From positions 1-64,000 of the forward strand of contig JAZREJ010000015.1 of the NCBI GenBank assembly GCA_045660745.1: a stretch of DNA of 64,000 nucleotides. The letters are read 5' to 3'. The stretch's first letter is position 1. Every line of letters starts with the position of its first letter. A program made the position numbers and the translations under genes. The DNA is from RGIG6353 sp045660745. Lineage in GTDB: Bacteria > Bacillota > Clostridia > Oscillospirales > SIG627. Shown piece by piece: positions 57,335 to 64,000 of this stretch. The notes beneath the pieces are model-generated. The model searched no databases. It was not told where the DNA came from and was given only the letters and a program-made list of their open reading frames with translations.

Positions 57335-57964
57335 ATGGCTAAATATACAGGACCTTCCTGCCGTCAGTGCCGCAGAGAAGGCGTAAAGATGTTTCTTAAG
57401 GGTGACAGATGTTACTCTGAGAAGTGTGCTATTACCCGTCGCGGTAAGGTTCCCGGTCAGCATGGTGGTGCACGCCGCGGAATGATGAAGGACTACGGTC
57501 TTCAGCTTCGTGAAAAGCAGAAGGCTAAGAGATATTACGGCGTACTCGAAAAGCAGTTCAGAAATTACTATGTAAAGGCTAACGCTGCTGAGGGTATGAC
57601 AGGTGAGAACCTTCTCAAGCTTATCGAAAGAAGACTTGACAATACCGTTTACAGAATGGGTATTGCAGAAAGCCGTCGCGATGCAAGACAGCTCGTTCGC
57701 CACGGACATTTCACTATCAATGGCAAGAAGGCTGACATTCCTTCAATGCTCGTATCTCTCAATGATGAGATTGCAGTTATTGAAAAGAGCAAGTCTATGC
57801 CTAAGTTCAAGGCTCTTGCAGAGACTCTTGCAAACAAGAACGCTCCTGCATGGCTTGACGTAGACAAAGAAAAGATGAGCGCTAAGGTAGTTGCTCTTCC
57901 CGCAAGAGAAGACGTTGACTTTGATATCAGCGAACATCTTATCGTCGAGTTGTACTCGAAATAA
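57335..57964 (+). CDS. rpsD: 30S ribosomal protein S4
   Basis: 209 residues with an S4 RNA-binding domain (LLKLIERRLDNTVYRMGIAESRRDARQLVRHGHFTING). The N-terminal zinc knuckle (CRQC...CYSEKC) is the C+ form. In E. coli S4 represses the alpha operon. A 93-base gap before rpoA contains a CATCAC/GTGATG pairing (57967-58009). Confidence 0.97.
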   Translation: MAKYTGPSCRQCRREGVKMFLKGDRCYSEKCAITRRGKVPGQHGGARRGMMKDYGLQLREKQKAKRYYGVLEKQFRNYYVKANAAEGMTGENLLKLIERRLDNTVYRMGIAESRRDARQLVRHGHFTINGKKADIPSMLVSLNDEIAVIEKSKSMPKFKALAETLANKNAPAWLDVDKEKMSAKVVALPAREDVDFDISEHLIVELYSK

Positions 57965-58057
57965 TTCATCACAAGACCCCGAGCAAAATATCGGCATCTT
58001 AGTGATGCTGTATATCGGGATACCACAAGTTTGTTCAGATAATAAACGAGGAGGATT

Positions 58058-59011
58058 ATGATGATAGAATTTAAGAGACCGAGTATAACCTGCGTTGAGC
58101 AGAGTGACGACGGATCATATGGCAAATTTGAAATCGAGCCTCTTGAAAGAGGATTCGGTACTACTCTTGGTAACTCCCTTCGCAGAGTTCTTTTGAGCTC
58201 ACTTCCCGGAGTCGCTGTAACCTGTGTAAAGATTGATGGTGTTTTACATGAAATCTCAACGGTTCCCGGCGTGAAGGAAGACGTGACCGAAATTATCCTC
58301 AACGTCAAGGGCATCACAGCGAAACTGTTTTGTGATTGTCCGAAAACAGTTGTAATTGATATGACAGGCGAGTGCGAAGTTACCGCAGGTGATATCAAGG
58401 TAGATTCGGATATCGAAATTATCGACCCGACTCATCATATCGCAACACTTGCTCACGGTGCACGCTTCTACATGGAGCTCACCTTCGATCAGGGACGCGG
58501 ATATGTTAGCTCGGACAAAAACAAGGCAAACGGTGTCGGTACTATTGGAATGATCTATACCGATTCCATCTACACACCTATCCGCAACGTGAATTATACA
58601 GTTAATCCCGCGCGTGTAGGAAACAGCATGGATTTTGATAAACTTTCCATAGAGATCAAGACCGACGGAACCGTGACCGCTAAAGAATCGGTTTCCATTG
58701 CCGCCAAGATTCTCAACGATCATCTTGAACTGTTTATCAATCTTTCTGACACTGCTAACAAGAATGTCGAGATGATAGACGGTGAAGAAACCGTCAAGAA
58801 AATCCAACTTGAGATGACCATTGAGGAGCTTGACTTGTCAGTTCGTTCCTTCAACTGCCTCAAACGTGCAGGCATTGATACAGTAGGCGACCTGACAAAC
58901 AGAACCCAGGACGAAATGATCAAGGTTCGTAACCTTGGCAAGAAGTCACTGGAAGAAGTCATGCAGAAACTTGAGACAATGGGTCTTTCCCTTAAAAAGG
59001 AAGACGAATAA
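58058..59011 (+). CDS. rpoA: DNA-directed RNA polymerase subunit alpha
   Basis: 317 residues. N-terminal assembly domain (PLERGFGTTLGNSLRRVLLSSLPG, VPGVKEDVTEIILN) and C-terminal UP-element/activator domain (ELDLSVRSFNCLKRAGIDTVGDLTNRTQDEMIKVRNLGKKSLEE). AGGAGG precedes the start. Two adjacent ATGs (58058 and 58061) are possible. Standard alpha-operon position. Confidence 0.97.
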   Translation: MMIEFKRPSITCVEQSDDGSYGKFEIEPLERGFGTTLGNSLRRVLLSSLPGVAVTCVKIDGVLHEISTVPGVKEDVTEIILNVKGITAKLFCDCPKTVVIDMTGECEVTAGDIKVDSDIEIIDPTHHIATLAHGARFYMELTFDQGRGYVSSDKNKANGVGTIGMIYTDSIYTPIRNVNYTVNPARVGNSMDFDKLSIEIKTDGTVTAKESVSIAAKILNDHLELFINLSDTANKNVEMIDGEETVKKIQLEMTIEELDLSVRSFNCLKRAGIDTVGDLTNRTQDEMIKVRNLGKKSLEEVMQKLETMGLSLKKEDE

Positions 59012-59045
59012 AGCATTTCATACTGAGTAAAGGAGGAGCATTCAA

Positions 59046-59390
59046 ATGCCCGGAATTAGAAAGCTTGGTCGTACAACCGACCATAGAATCGCTATGCTCA
59101 GAGGAATGACTACATTCCTGCTTGAGAACGGTTCCATAGAGACTACCGTTACCCGTGCTAAGGAAGTAAGAAGACTTGCTGAAAAGATGATTACTCTCGG
59201 CAAGACCAATACCCTTGCATCCAGAAGACAGGCTCTCGCGTTTATAACCAAAGAAGATGTAGTGAAGAAGCTCTTTGACGAGATCGCACCTTCCTACGCT
59301 GAAAGAAACGGCGGATACACAAGAATCCTTCGTACAGGTCCGAGACGCGGTGACGCAGCTGAAATGGCGATTGTTGAACTTGTAAAATAA
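59046..59390 (+). CDS. rplQ: 50S ribosomal protein L17
   Basis: 114 residues. Tunnel-exit protein: GRTTDHRIAMLRGMTTFLLENGSIETTVTRAKEVR and the C-terminal YTRILRTGPRRGDAAEMAIVELV. AAAGGAGG precedes it. Last gene of the cluster; a strong terminator follows. Confidence 0.97.
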   Translation: MPGIRKLGRTTDHRIAMLRGMTTFLLENGSIETTVTRAKEVRRLAEKMITLGKTNTLASRRQALAFITKEDVVKKLFDEIAPSYAERNGGYTRILRTGPRRGDAAEMAIVELVK

Positions 59391-59399
59391 GTTAAAAAA

Positions 59400-59434
59400 T
59401 TCCCGTTGGTAAAAATACCAACGGGAAATTTTTT
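59400..59434 (+). terminator. Terminator of the ribosomal protein cluster
   Basis: A 12-bp stem (59400-59411 with 59416-59427) closed by an AAAA loop, flanked by A and T runs. It starts 10 bases after rplQ. From 59435 to 59677 I find no supportable gene. Confidence 0.92.
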
Positions 59435-59677
59435 ATTGCTAATTGGGCGTATGACTTAGCCAATGAGGCGGCGCGTTCATTTGTTAACCTGTGTATTTCA
59501 GCAATAACCAGCTTGAAAAATCCCGATTGATGCATGCGACGGCATATACTCTTGAGCTTATTGGATTCTCTTTCCTCGATTTTGATTTTTCTACATTGCT
59601 TATAAGCTATGACAAAATAAAGCCACACACACTAAAACAAGTAAGATACACATAAAAAAGCTCCTTTATGAGTTTTT

Positions 59678-59718
59678 GTAACAAACTGTTACGAATACCA
59701 TTGTAACAAGATGTTACA
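59678..59718 (+). promoter_or_regulatory. Two 15-bp operator palindromes upstream of the XRE regulator
   Basis: GTAACA-AAC-TGTTAC at 59678-59692 and GTAACA-AGA-TGTTAC at 59703-59717, centre spacing 25 bp. They end 37 bases before the regulator start. The symmetric half-sites and the adjacent HTH gene suggest autoregulation; the promoter itself is not clear. Confidence 0.7.
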
Positions 59719-59754
59719 CTAATGTCAAGAAAAAAACATAAGGATATTAGTGTA

Positions 59755-59985
59755 ATGAGTGGTACTATAGGCTTAAAAGGGCTGAAGAATATAAGGATAA
59801 AAAGAGGACTGACTCAACAAAAGGTTGCGCTCGATCTGAGTATATCGCGTGAAGCACTGTCATATTACGAGACAGGAAAGCGTAACCCCGATATACAAAT
59901 GTTGAGAGTATTATCGGAATACTTTGATGTTTCAATCGACTATCTTGTCAACGGACATGAATTTATTTCAAAATATAACGTATAA
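59755..59985 (+). CDS. XRE-family transcriptional regulator
   Basis: 76 residues, essentially one HTH domain: LKNIRIKRGLTQQKVALDLSISREALSYYETGKRNPDIQMLRVLSEYFDVSIDYLVNG. ATG 59755 with AAGGA at 59740-59744 is preferred to ATG 59722, which is 4 bases from the second operator. Short stand-alone XRE proteins of this type act in small stress or phage-related switches. It is probably its own repressor through the two palindromes. It lies between the ribosomal cluster and a GH2 gene that has a separate promoter. Confidence 0.88.
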   Translation: MSGTIGLKGLKNIRIKRGLTQQKVALDLSISREALSYYETGKRNPDIQMLRVLSEYFDVSIDYLVNGHEFISKYNV

Positions 59986-60138
59986 TCCCGTCTGAGAAAC
60001 CGATGGGATATTTTGTTACTTTAAAAATGAATTGTTTTTCACACATAATCTATCAATTTTAATTATATTACCTATAGTAAATTGCTGATTTTTGTGGTAA
60101 AATATATTTGAAATAGCAGAAAAAGTAAGGAGTACACT

Positions 60139-61860
60139 ATGATACCAAGAAGTGAACACCCCAAGCCACAATTTGAACGCGACACTTGGATGTGCCTCAA
60201 CGGCGAATGGGATTTTTCAATAGATCATGCCAAAAGCGGCATTGAAAGAAAAATGTTTCTTGAAAATGACGCCTCTTTCGATAAAAAAATTATTGTGCCC
60301 TTCTGTCCCGAATCAAAGCTTTCGGGAATAGAAAACCGTGATTTTATGGAGTGCGTATGGTACAGGCGGACAGTAACACTCTCAAAGAATCAGCTTTCGG
60401 GCAGAACTTTTTTACACTTCGGTGCAGTTGACTACGAATGCCGTGTGTGGGTCAATTCAAATCCCGCGGGAGTACATATCGGCGGATATTCTTCTTTTAA
60501 ATTTGATATAACAGACCTTGTTCGTGAAGGGGAGAATACCATAACCGTTTGTGCATTGGACGAGCTTCGCGCGGCATATCAGCCCGCAGGCAAGCAGTCA
60601 ACCCTTTATAACTCATATAGCGCATGGTACACAAGAACAACGGGTATCTGGCAGTCTGTATGGCTTGAATTCCTTCCCGAAAATTATGTAAAGTGTGTGA
60701 AGATTACCCCTGATATCGACACGTCAAGCGTTTATATCGACTGTAAGGTTGCGGGCGAAGGAGAGATTGCCTTCACGGTGCTTTACGACGGAAAGACAGT
60801 TGGTAAGGCTGAACGCCGTGTGAAGGGTGACAATAATAAATTTGTCATTGCTCTTTCCGAGCTTCATCTTTGGGAATGCGGAAACGGAAGGCTCTATGAC
60901 CTTTTCATTGAATATGGCGACGATAGAGTGAAGAGCTATTTCGGTATGAGAAAGGTTGAGCTTGACGGTTACAAATTCCGTCTTAACGGTCAGACTGTTT
61001 TTCAGAGAACAGTACTTGACCAAGGCTTTTATCCTGACGGACTTTACACCGCTCCAACCGATGAGGCGCTTTTAAACGATATCAGAATATCAATGGAAGC
61101 GGGCTTTAACGGGGCACGCCTTCATCAGAAAATATTTGAGGAACGTTTTCTTTATCATGCGGACTGTGAGGGATACATGGTATGGGGAGAGCACGCAAAC
61201 TGGGGACAGGACGTTTCCGACCCCAAGTCGTTTTTGTACTTCATTCCCGAATGGGTAGAGGCAGTGGAGCGTGACTATAATCATCCGTCAATTATCGGCT
61301 GGTGTCCCTTAAACGAGACCTTTGACTATAAGGGCAAGAGACAGGATGACTTGATAGTAGCTGATATTTATAAAATCACAAAGTCTCTTGATACCACCCG
61401 TCCCTGTATCGACACCTCGGGTCATTACCACGTTATAACCGATATTTATGACGTGCATAACTATGAGCAGAACGTTGAGGAATTCAGACGTCGCTTTGAG
61501 GGCTTCCCCGAGGATGAGAAAACTTTTGAGACTTATCCCGACAGACAGCACTATACAAAGGGGCTTCCGCTCTTTGTCAGTGAGTACGGCGGAGCATACT
61601 GGCAGAATGATGATGACGGGAATAATGCTGCTTGGGGCTACGGCAACGCGCCTAAAACACTTGATGAGTACATGGAACGCTACGAAGGACTGACTCGTGT
61701 ACTTTTAGAGCATCCGTATATTATGGGCTTTTGCTTTACTCAGCTTTATGATATCGAACAGGAACAGAACGGAATCTATTATTACGATAGAAGCAGAAAA
61801 TTTGATGTCGAGCGCATAAGACGTGTAAACACAATGCCCGCCGCAATAGAAGCGGAATAA
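60139..61860 (+). CDS. Glycoside hydrolase family 2 enzyme (beta-galactosidase/beta-glucuronidase type)
   Basis: 573 residues, no signal peptide. N-terminal sugar-binding jelly roll (~1-180; LNGEWDFSID, YRRTVTL, TGIWQSVWLE), immunoglobulin-like middle (~185-275) and TIM barrel. The acid/base is Glu393 in WCPLNETF and the nucleophile is Glu482 in FVSEYGG. It lacks the C-terminal domains of LacZ and is close to small GH2 enzymes of gut Clostridia. AAGGAG precedes the start; the upstream -10 is TAAAAT (60098-60103) with an extended TGG. The substrate is not decided by sequence. Confidence 0.87.
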   Translation: MIPRSEHPKPQFERDTWMCLNGEWDFSIDHAKSGIERKMFLENDASFDKKIIVPFCPESKLSGIENRDFMECVWYRRTVTLSKNQLSGRTFLHFGAVDYECRVWVNSNPAGVHIGGYSSFKFDITDLVREGENTITVCALDELRAAYQPAGKQSTLYNSYSAWYTRTTGIWQSVWLEFLPENYVKCVKITPDIDTSSVYIDCKVAGEGEIAFTVLYDGKTVGKAERRVKGDNNKFVIALSELHLWECGNGRLYDLFIEYGDDRVKSYFGMRKVELDGYKFRLNGQTVFQRTVLDQGFYPDGLYTAPTDEALLNDIRISMEAGFNGARLHQKIFEERFLYHADCEGYMVWGEHANWGQDVSDPKSFLYFIPEWVEAVERDYNHPSIIGWCPLNETFDYKGKRQDDLIVADIYKITKSLDTTRPCIDTSGHYHVITDIYDVHNYEQNVEEFRRRFEGFPEDEKTFETYPDRQHYTKGLPLFVSEYGGAYWQNDDDGNNAAWGYGNAPKTLDEYMERYEGLTRVLLEHPYIMGFCFTQLYDIEQEQNGIYYYDRSRKFDVERIRRVNTMPAAIEAE

Positions 61861-61861
61861 T

Positions 61862-62090
61862 ACTATTGCAGCAAGTGCCTCAACAGAAGAGGCAAGAGGC
61901 GTTGCGGACACTGTTTGCGACGAAAAAATGAGCTTGACCTTCAGGCGGGTGTATTGCAGAAAATAAAAGCGTATATCTTTATAATGGAAAATATAATATA
62001 GACGATTTCTATGACTTTGGTGACGGAGGTCCTCTTGCCCCGTGTGCTTCCCAAATATCCGTCGGTCAGAATGCGAGTAAATTCCTATAA
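61862..62090 (+). pseudogene. Possible remnant of a protein-coding gene
   Basis: Between the GH2 stop and the terminator there is no intact gene, but two adjoining reading frames look protein-like. Frame one reads TIAASASTEEARGVADTVCD up to a stop at 61964-61966. The other is open 61938-62090 and reads ENKSVYLYNGKYNIDDFYD before a GDGGPLAPCASQ stretch. The frame change suggests a decayed gene. No start or ribosome site is clear and I cannot assign a family. Confidence 0.3.
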
Positions 62091-62101
62091 GATAAAAATA
62101 T

Positions 62102-62139
62102 TCCCGAAACAGATAATCTCCGTTTCGGGATTTTCTTTT
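62102..62139 (+). terminator. Intrinsic terminator between GH2 region and ClC gene
   Basis: Stem 62102-62110 with 62122-62130, an 11-base loop and a T-rich tail. It has T-rich sequence on the other side too and probably ends the convergent ClC transcript (stop at 62138) as well. Confidence 0.82.
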
Positions 62140-63700
62140 AAGGCTCAGATTCACCGAGAATCGTCTCAAGCTCCCAAAGAGTTTTTTGACGGTCGAAGGT
62201 GTTTGCATGAACGTGGAGTGTATCACCTTCCTCGATAAGACCTGTAGAGTGTGTGGAGCTGCTGCCTTTCTTTTTTACCGATAATATTATGCATCCTGGC
62301 GGCCAAAGAATATCGCGTATTTCTTTTCCTATAATGAACGCCCCTTCTTTGACTTCGAGGTATTCATCAATTACGGATTTTTCTTTGCCTTTTGTTTCTT
62401 CCTTGACTTTCGTGTGAATTACCTTTTCATAGAAGCATTCAATTGCAAGAAGCTCGATGATTATATAGGACACGGTAACCGCAACGATTACGGGAAGTAT
62501 GTTGTCGAATGCTCCGAGCACTTCGACGGAGAATATTGTAGCGGTAATAGGAGTTCTTACAAAAGCCGACATGAAGGATGATATCGAGACGATAACAACC
62601 ACCGCAAAATACCTCTCGGGTAATATATTGATGATTATGAGAGCACGTGCTAATAAGGCTCCGATTATTGCGCCGAAAGCAAGAGTAGGTATGAAAAGTC
62701 CACCCGTAACGCCTATATTGTTGGCAAATATAAGGAGTATCAGCCTTATGAGAAGGATGAGAAGTAGCATATACCATACACCGTCCCCCTCGATAAGCTC
62801 TTGAATAAGCGAGTGTCCCGATTCGAGTGCATCCGAGAAGTGAAACCCGATGATGGCGGTGATAAGGAATATCAAAGACATCTTTAACATGAAAGGAGCT
62901 TTTGCAAGCGTTTCTGTTATAAGCTTGTTTACGGCTGAGTAAAGCTTTGTGAATGCTCCCGCACTAAAGCCGCAAATGATTCCGCATATAATGGGCACCC
63001 ACAAATATTCGTGGGGAAGGTGCAGAAAATTCGCAAATCCGAAAAGCTCAGCACTCATGCCAAACGTCTTGCAGAGAATTTCCATTACCGCAGTGCCCGA
63101 TATGACAGCGGTCGATGCCACCATGATGAGCATTGGAGAAAATCGTCGAAAGGCTTCTTCAAGGGCGAAGAAGATTCCGCTCACAGGCGCTCCCGTAGCA
63201 CAGGCAAAGCCCGCTGATGCGCCTCCCGTCATTATGTAAAGATTCCATGCCGCGTGCTTTTTTGAGAAAAGCTTTACCGAGCCTTTTCCTATTGCGGTGC
63301 CCATCTGTACGCTCGGACCTTCATTTCCGAGCGGTATTCCGCAAAGATAGGTGAGCATTGCGGATATCGGTAAAAGAATAACGCTTTTCACCCAGTGGAA
63401 GGAAATAAGACCGCGGAGAATGGCAACCGACGTCGGTATACCTCCGCCTCGACAGTTTTTTGAAAAACCGAGAATGAGTGCCGAGATAAGTCCTATAAGT
63501 ATGCATCCCGCAAGAAGACAGGGGATATATTTCGGGTTGTCACGCACCATTTCGTAGATGTCCTCGGAAAAGGCTATGACGTGGTTTGCAAGATATTTGA
63601 AAAAGAATATTACACCGCCTGTAAGAGAACCTGCAATTCCCGAAAAGAAAACACAAGGGAATAAAATGTTTTTTATATATGATGAGTAGTTATGTTTCAT
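62138..63700 (-). CDS. ClC-family chloride channel / H+:Cl- exchanger with a C-terminal TrkA-C-like domain
   Basis: 520 residues, about 11 membrane helices. Filter segments: CRGGGIPTSV (usual GSGIP, Ser replaced by Gly), GNEGPSVQMG with the gating Glu, SGIFFALEEAFRRF with a Glu at the proton-Glu position, and GVTGGLFIPTLAFG. The two glutamates suggest an exchanger. The last ~85 residues (YLEVKEGAFIIGKEIRDILWPPGCIILSVKK) are a TrkA-C/RCK-C-like regulatory domain. ATG 63700 with AGGAG at 63708-63712 is preferred over a longer frame to 63754 that covers the promoter. Confidence 0.9.
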   Translation of the reverse strand: MKHNYSSYIKNILFPCVFFSGIAGSLTGGVIFFFKYLANHVIAFSEDIYEMVRDNPKYIPCLLAGCILIGLISALILGFSKNCRGGGIPTSVAILRGLISFHWVKSVILLPISAMLTYLCGIPLGNEGPSVQMGTAIGKGSVKLFSKKHAAWNLYIMTGGASAGFACATGAPVSGIFFALEEAFRRFSPMLIMVASTAVISGTAVMEILCKTFGMSAELFGFANFLHLPHEYLWVPIICGIICGFSAGAFTKLYSAVNKLITETLAKAPFMLKMSLIFLITAIIGFHFSDALESGHSLIQELIEGDGVWYMLLLILLIRLILLIFANNIGVTGGLFIPTLAFGAIIGALLARALIIINILPERYFAVVVIVSISSFMSAFVRTPITATIFSVEVLGAFDNILPVIVAVTVSYIIIELLAIECFYEKVIHTKVKEETKGKEKSVIDEYLEVKEGAFIIGKEIRDILWPPGCIILSVKKKGSSSTHSTGLIEEGDTLHVHANTFDRQKTLWELETILGESEP

Positions 63701-63725
63701 GTTAAAAGCTCCTGATTCTGTAGTT

Positions 63726-63754
63726 AGTTTATCACATATTTTAATTTTTGACAA
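63726..63754 (-). promoter_or_regulatory. Promoter of the ClC gene
   Basis: On the minus strand, TTGTCA (63754-63749), a 17-base spacer ending TGA and TAAACT (63731-63726), 26 bases before the start. Confidence 0.7.
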
Positions 63755-63763
63755 TGCAAAATG

Positions 63764-63792
63764 TTGATTTTTTTGAAAGTGTGTGGTAAAAT
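63764..63792 (+). promoter_or_regulatory. Promoter of the GNAT gene
   Basis: TTGATT at 63764-63769, a 17-base spacer ending TGG and TAAAAT at 63787-63792. It nearly repeats the mgsA promoter at 42331-42358. Confidence 0.75.
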
Positions 63793-63818
63793 AGGTCGAG
63801 AATTATCAAGGAGATATT

Positions 63819-64000
63819 ATGAACGGATATAATATTATAAAGGTTACGAAAGACAGATTTGAAGAAGTTCTGTCAATATATGCCGCAGCGCGTGAGTTTA
63901 TGCGTCAGACGGGAAATCCGAATCAGTGGAAAGGCTTTCGCCCTGAGCCTGCCACGCTTGAAAAAGATATAGAGATAGGTCAGCTTTATGCAATAGAGAA
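63819..64000 (+). CDS. GNAT-family N-acetyltransferase (N-terminal part, cut by window end)
   Basis: Sixty codons are visible from ATG 63819. AAGGAG at 63808-63813 is the ribosome site. IIKVTKDRFEEVLSIYAAAREFMRQTGNPNQW is the N-terminal pattern of small GNAT acetyltransferases common in Clostridia (substrate-side helix before the acetyl-CoA fold). The acetyl-CoA motif lies beyond the window, so the family call rests on this N-terminus only. Substrate unknown. Confidence 0.72.
   Translation, partial: MNGYNIIKVTKDRFEEVLSIYAAAREFMRQTGNPNQWKGFRPEPATLEKDIEIGQLYAIE

Noticed and set aside
59392..59628. A 78-codon minus-strand frame (starts MWLYFVIAYKQC) in the gap after rplQ
   Set aside because: GTG start directly after a stop, no ribosome site, and its end runs through the rplQ terminator hairpin. 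No family recognised.

Overview
The window reads as chromosomal DNA from a low-to-moderate GC Gram-positive anaerobe of the class Clostridia (Bacillota). The evidence is the gene content and order: a compact his operon, an mraZ-to-ftsZ division cluster, a complete S10-spc-alpha ribosomal cluster with secY-adk-map-KOW protein-infA, a DUF1292 protein and a YtvI-like transporter. Ribosome binding sites are strong AGGAGG types and promoters are consensus sigma-A. The mix of two glycosidases, an FkbH protein and phage tail/holin genes suits a gut or other host-associated Clostridia lineage; I cannot name a species.

Layout. 1-5012: end of the histidine operon (hisD-C-B-H-A-F-IE), mostly with ATGA-type overlaps. 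5.1-9.7 kb: a GH127 glycosidase, a class II aldolase and an AlaA-type aminotransferase. 9.8-10.9 kb: rsmD-coaD. 11.0-23.7 kb: division and cell-wall cluster mraZ-rsmH-ftsL-ftsI/spoVD-murE-murF-mraY-ftsW-murG-ftsQ-ftsZ, with murD missing from its usual place. 23.7-27.7 kb: rpmB, a YtvI-like transporter, hom and an FkbM methyltransferase. 27.7-31.8 kb: an accessory island with a phage tail-fibre-like protein, a holin and an XhlA-like protein, convergent with an odd subtilase. 31.9-36.9 kb: a minus-strand operon MBOAT - SGNH/NodB fusion - ACP - FkbH - YbaK-type editing protein. 37.1-43.3 kb: lipid kinase, cyclase, membrane proteins, a candidate structured ncRNA, a 118-bp tandem repeat, DUF1292 protein, phosphohexomutase, mgsA and a DUF4430 lipoprotein. 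43.5-59.4 kb: ribosomal cluster behind a ~320-nt leader with an intrinsic terminator. 59.6-64.0 kb: an XRE regulator with two operator palindromes, a GH2 enzyme, a gene remnant, a ClC transporter and the start of a GNAT gene.

The most interesting system is the operon at 32.4-36.9 kb. It has the parts of the Dlt D-alanylation machine (MBOAT = DltB-like, SGNH = DltD-like, carrier protein = DltC-like), but the activating enzyme is FkbH-like instead of DltA. FkbH-family enzymes load D-glyceryl units from 1,3-bisphosphoglycerate onto carrier proteins. I infer a pathway that puts glyceryl (or a related hydroxyacyl) groups onto a cell-surface polymer, joined to a polysaccharide deacetylase fused to the DltD-like domain. 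A consensus promoter (TTGACA-17-TATAAT) precedes it. Other points worth a second look: the isolated tail/holin cassette, the subtilase whose first codons form an intrinsic terminator and whose catalytic Asp is apparently lost, the unassigned ncRNA at 39.6-39.76 kb, the apparent CTG start of infA, and the attenuator in the rpsJ leader.
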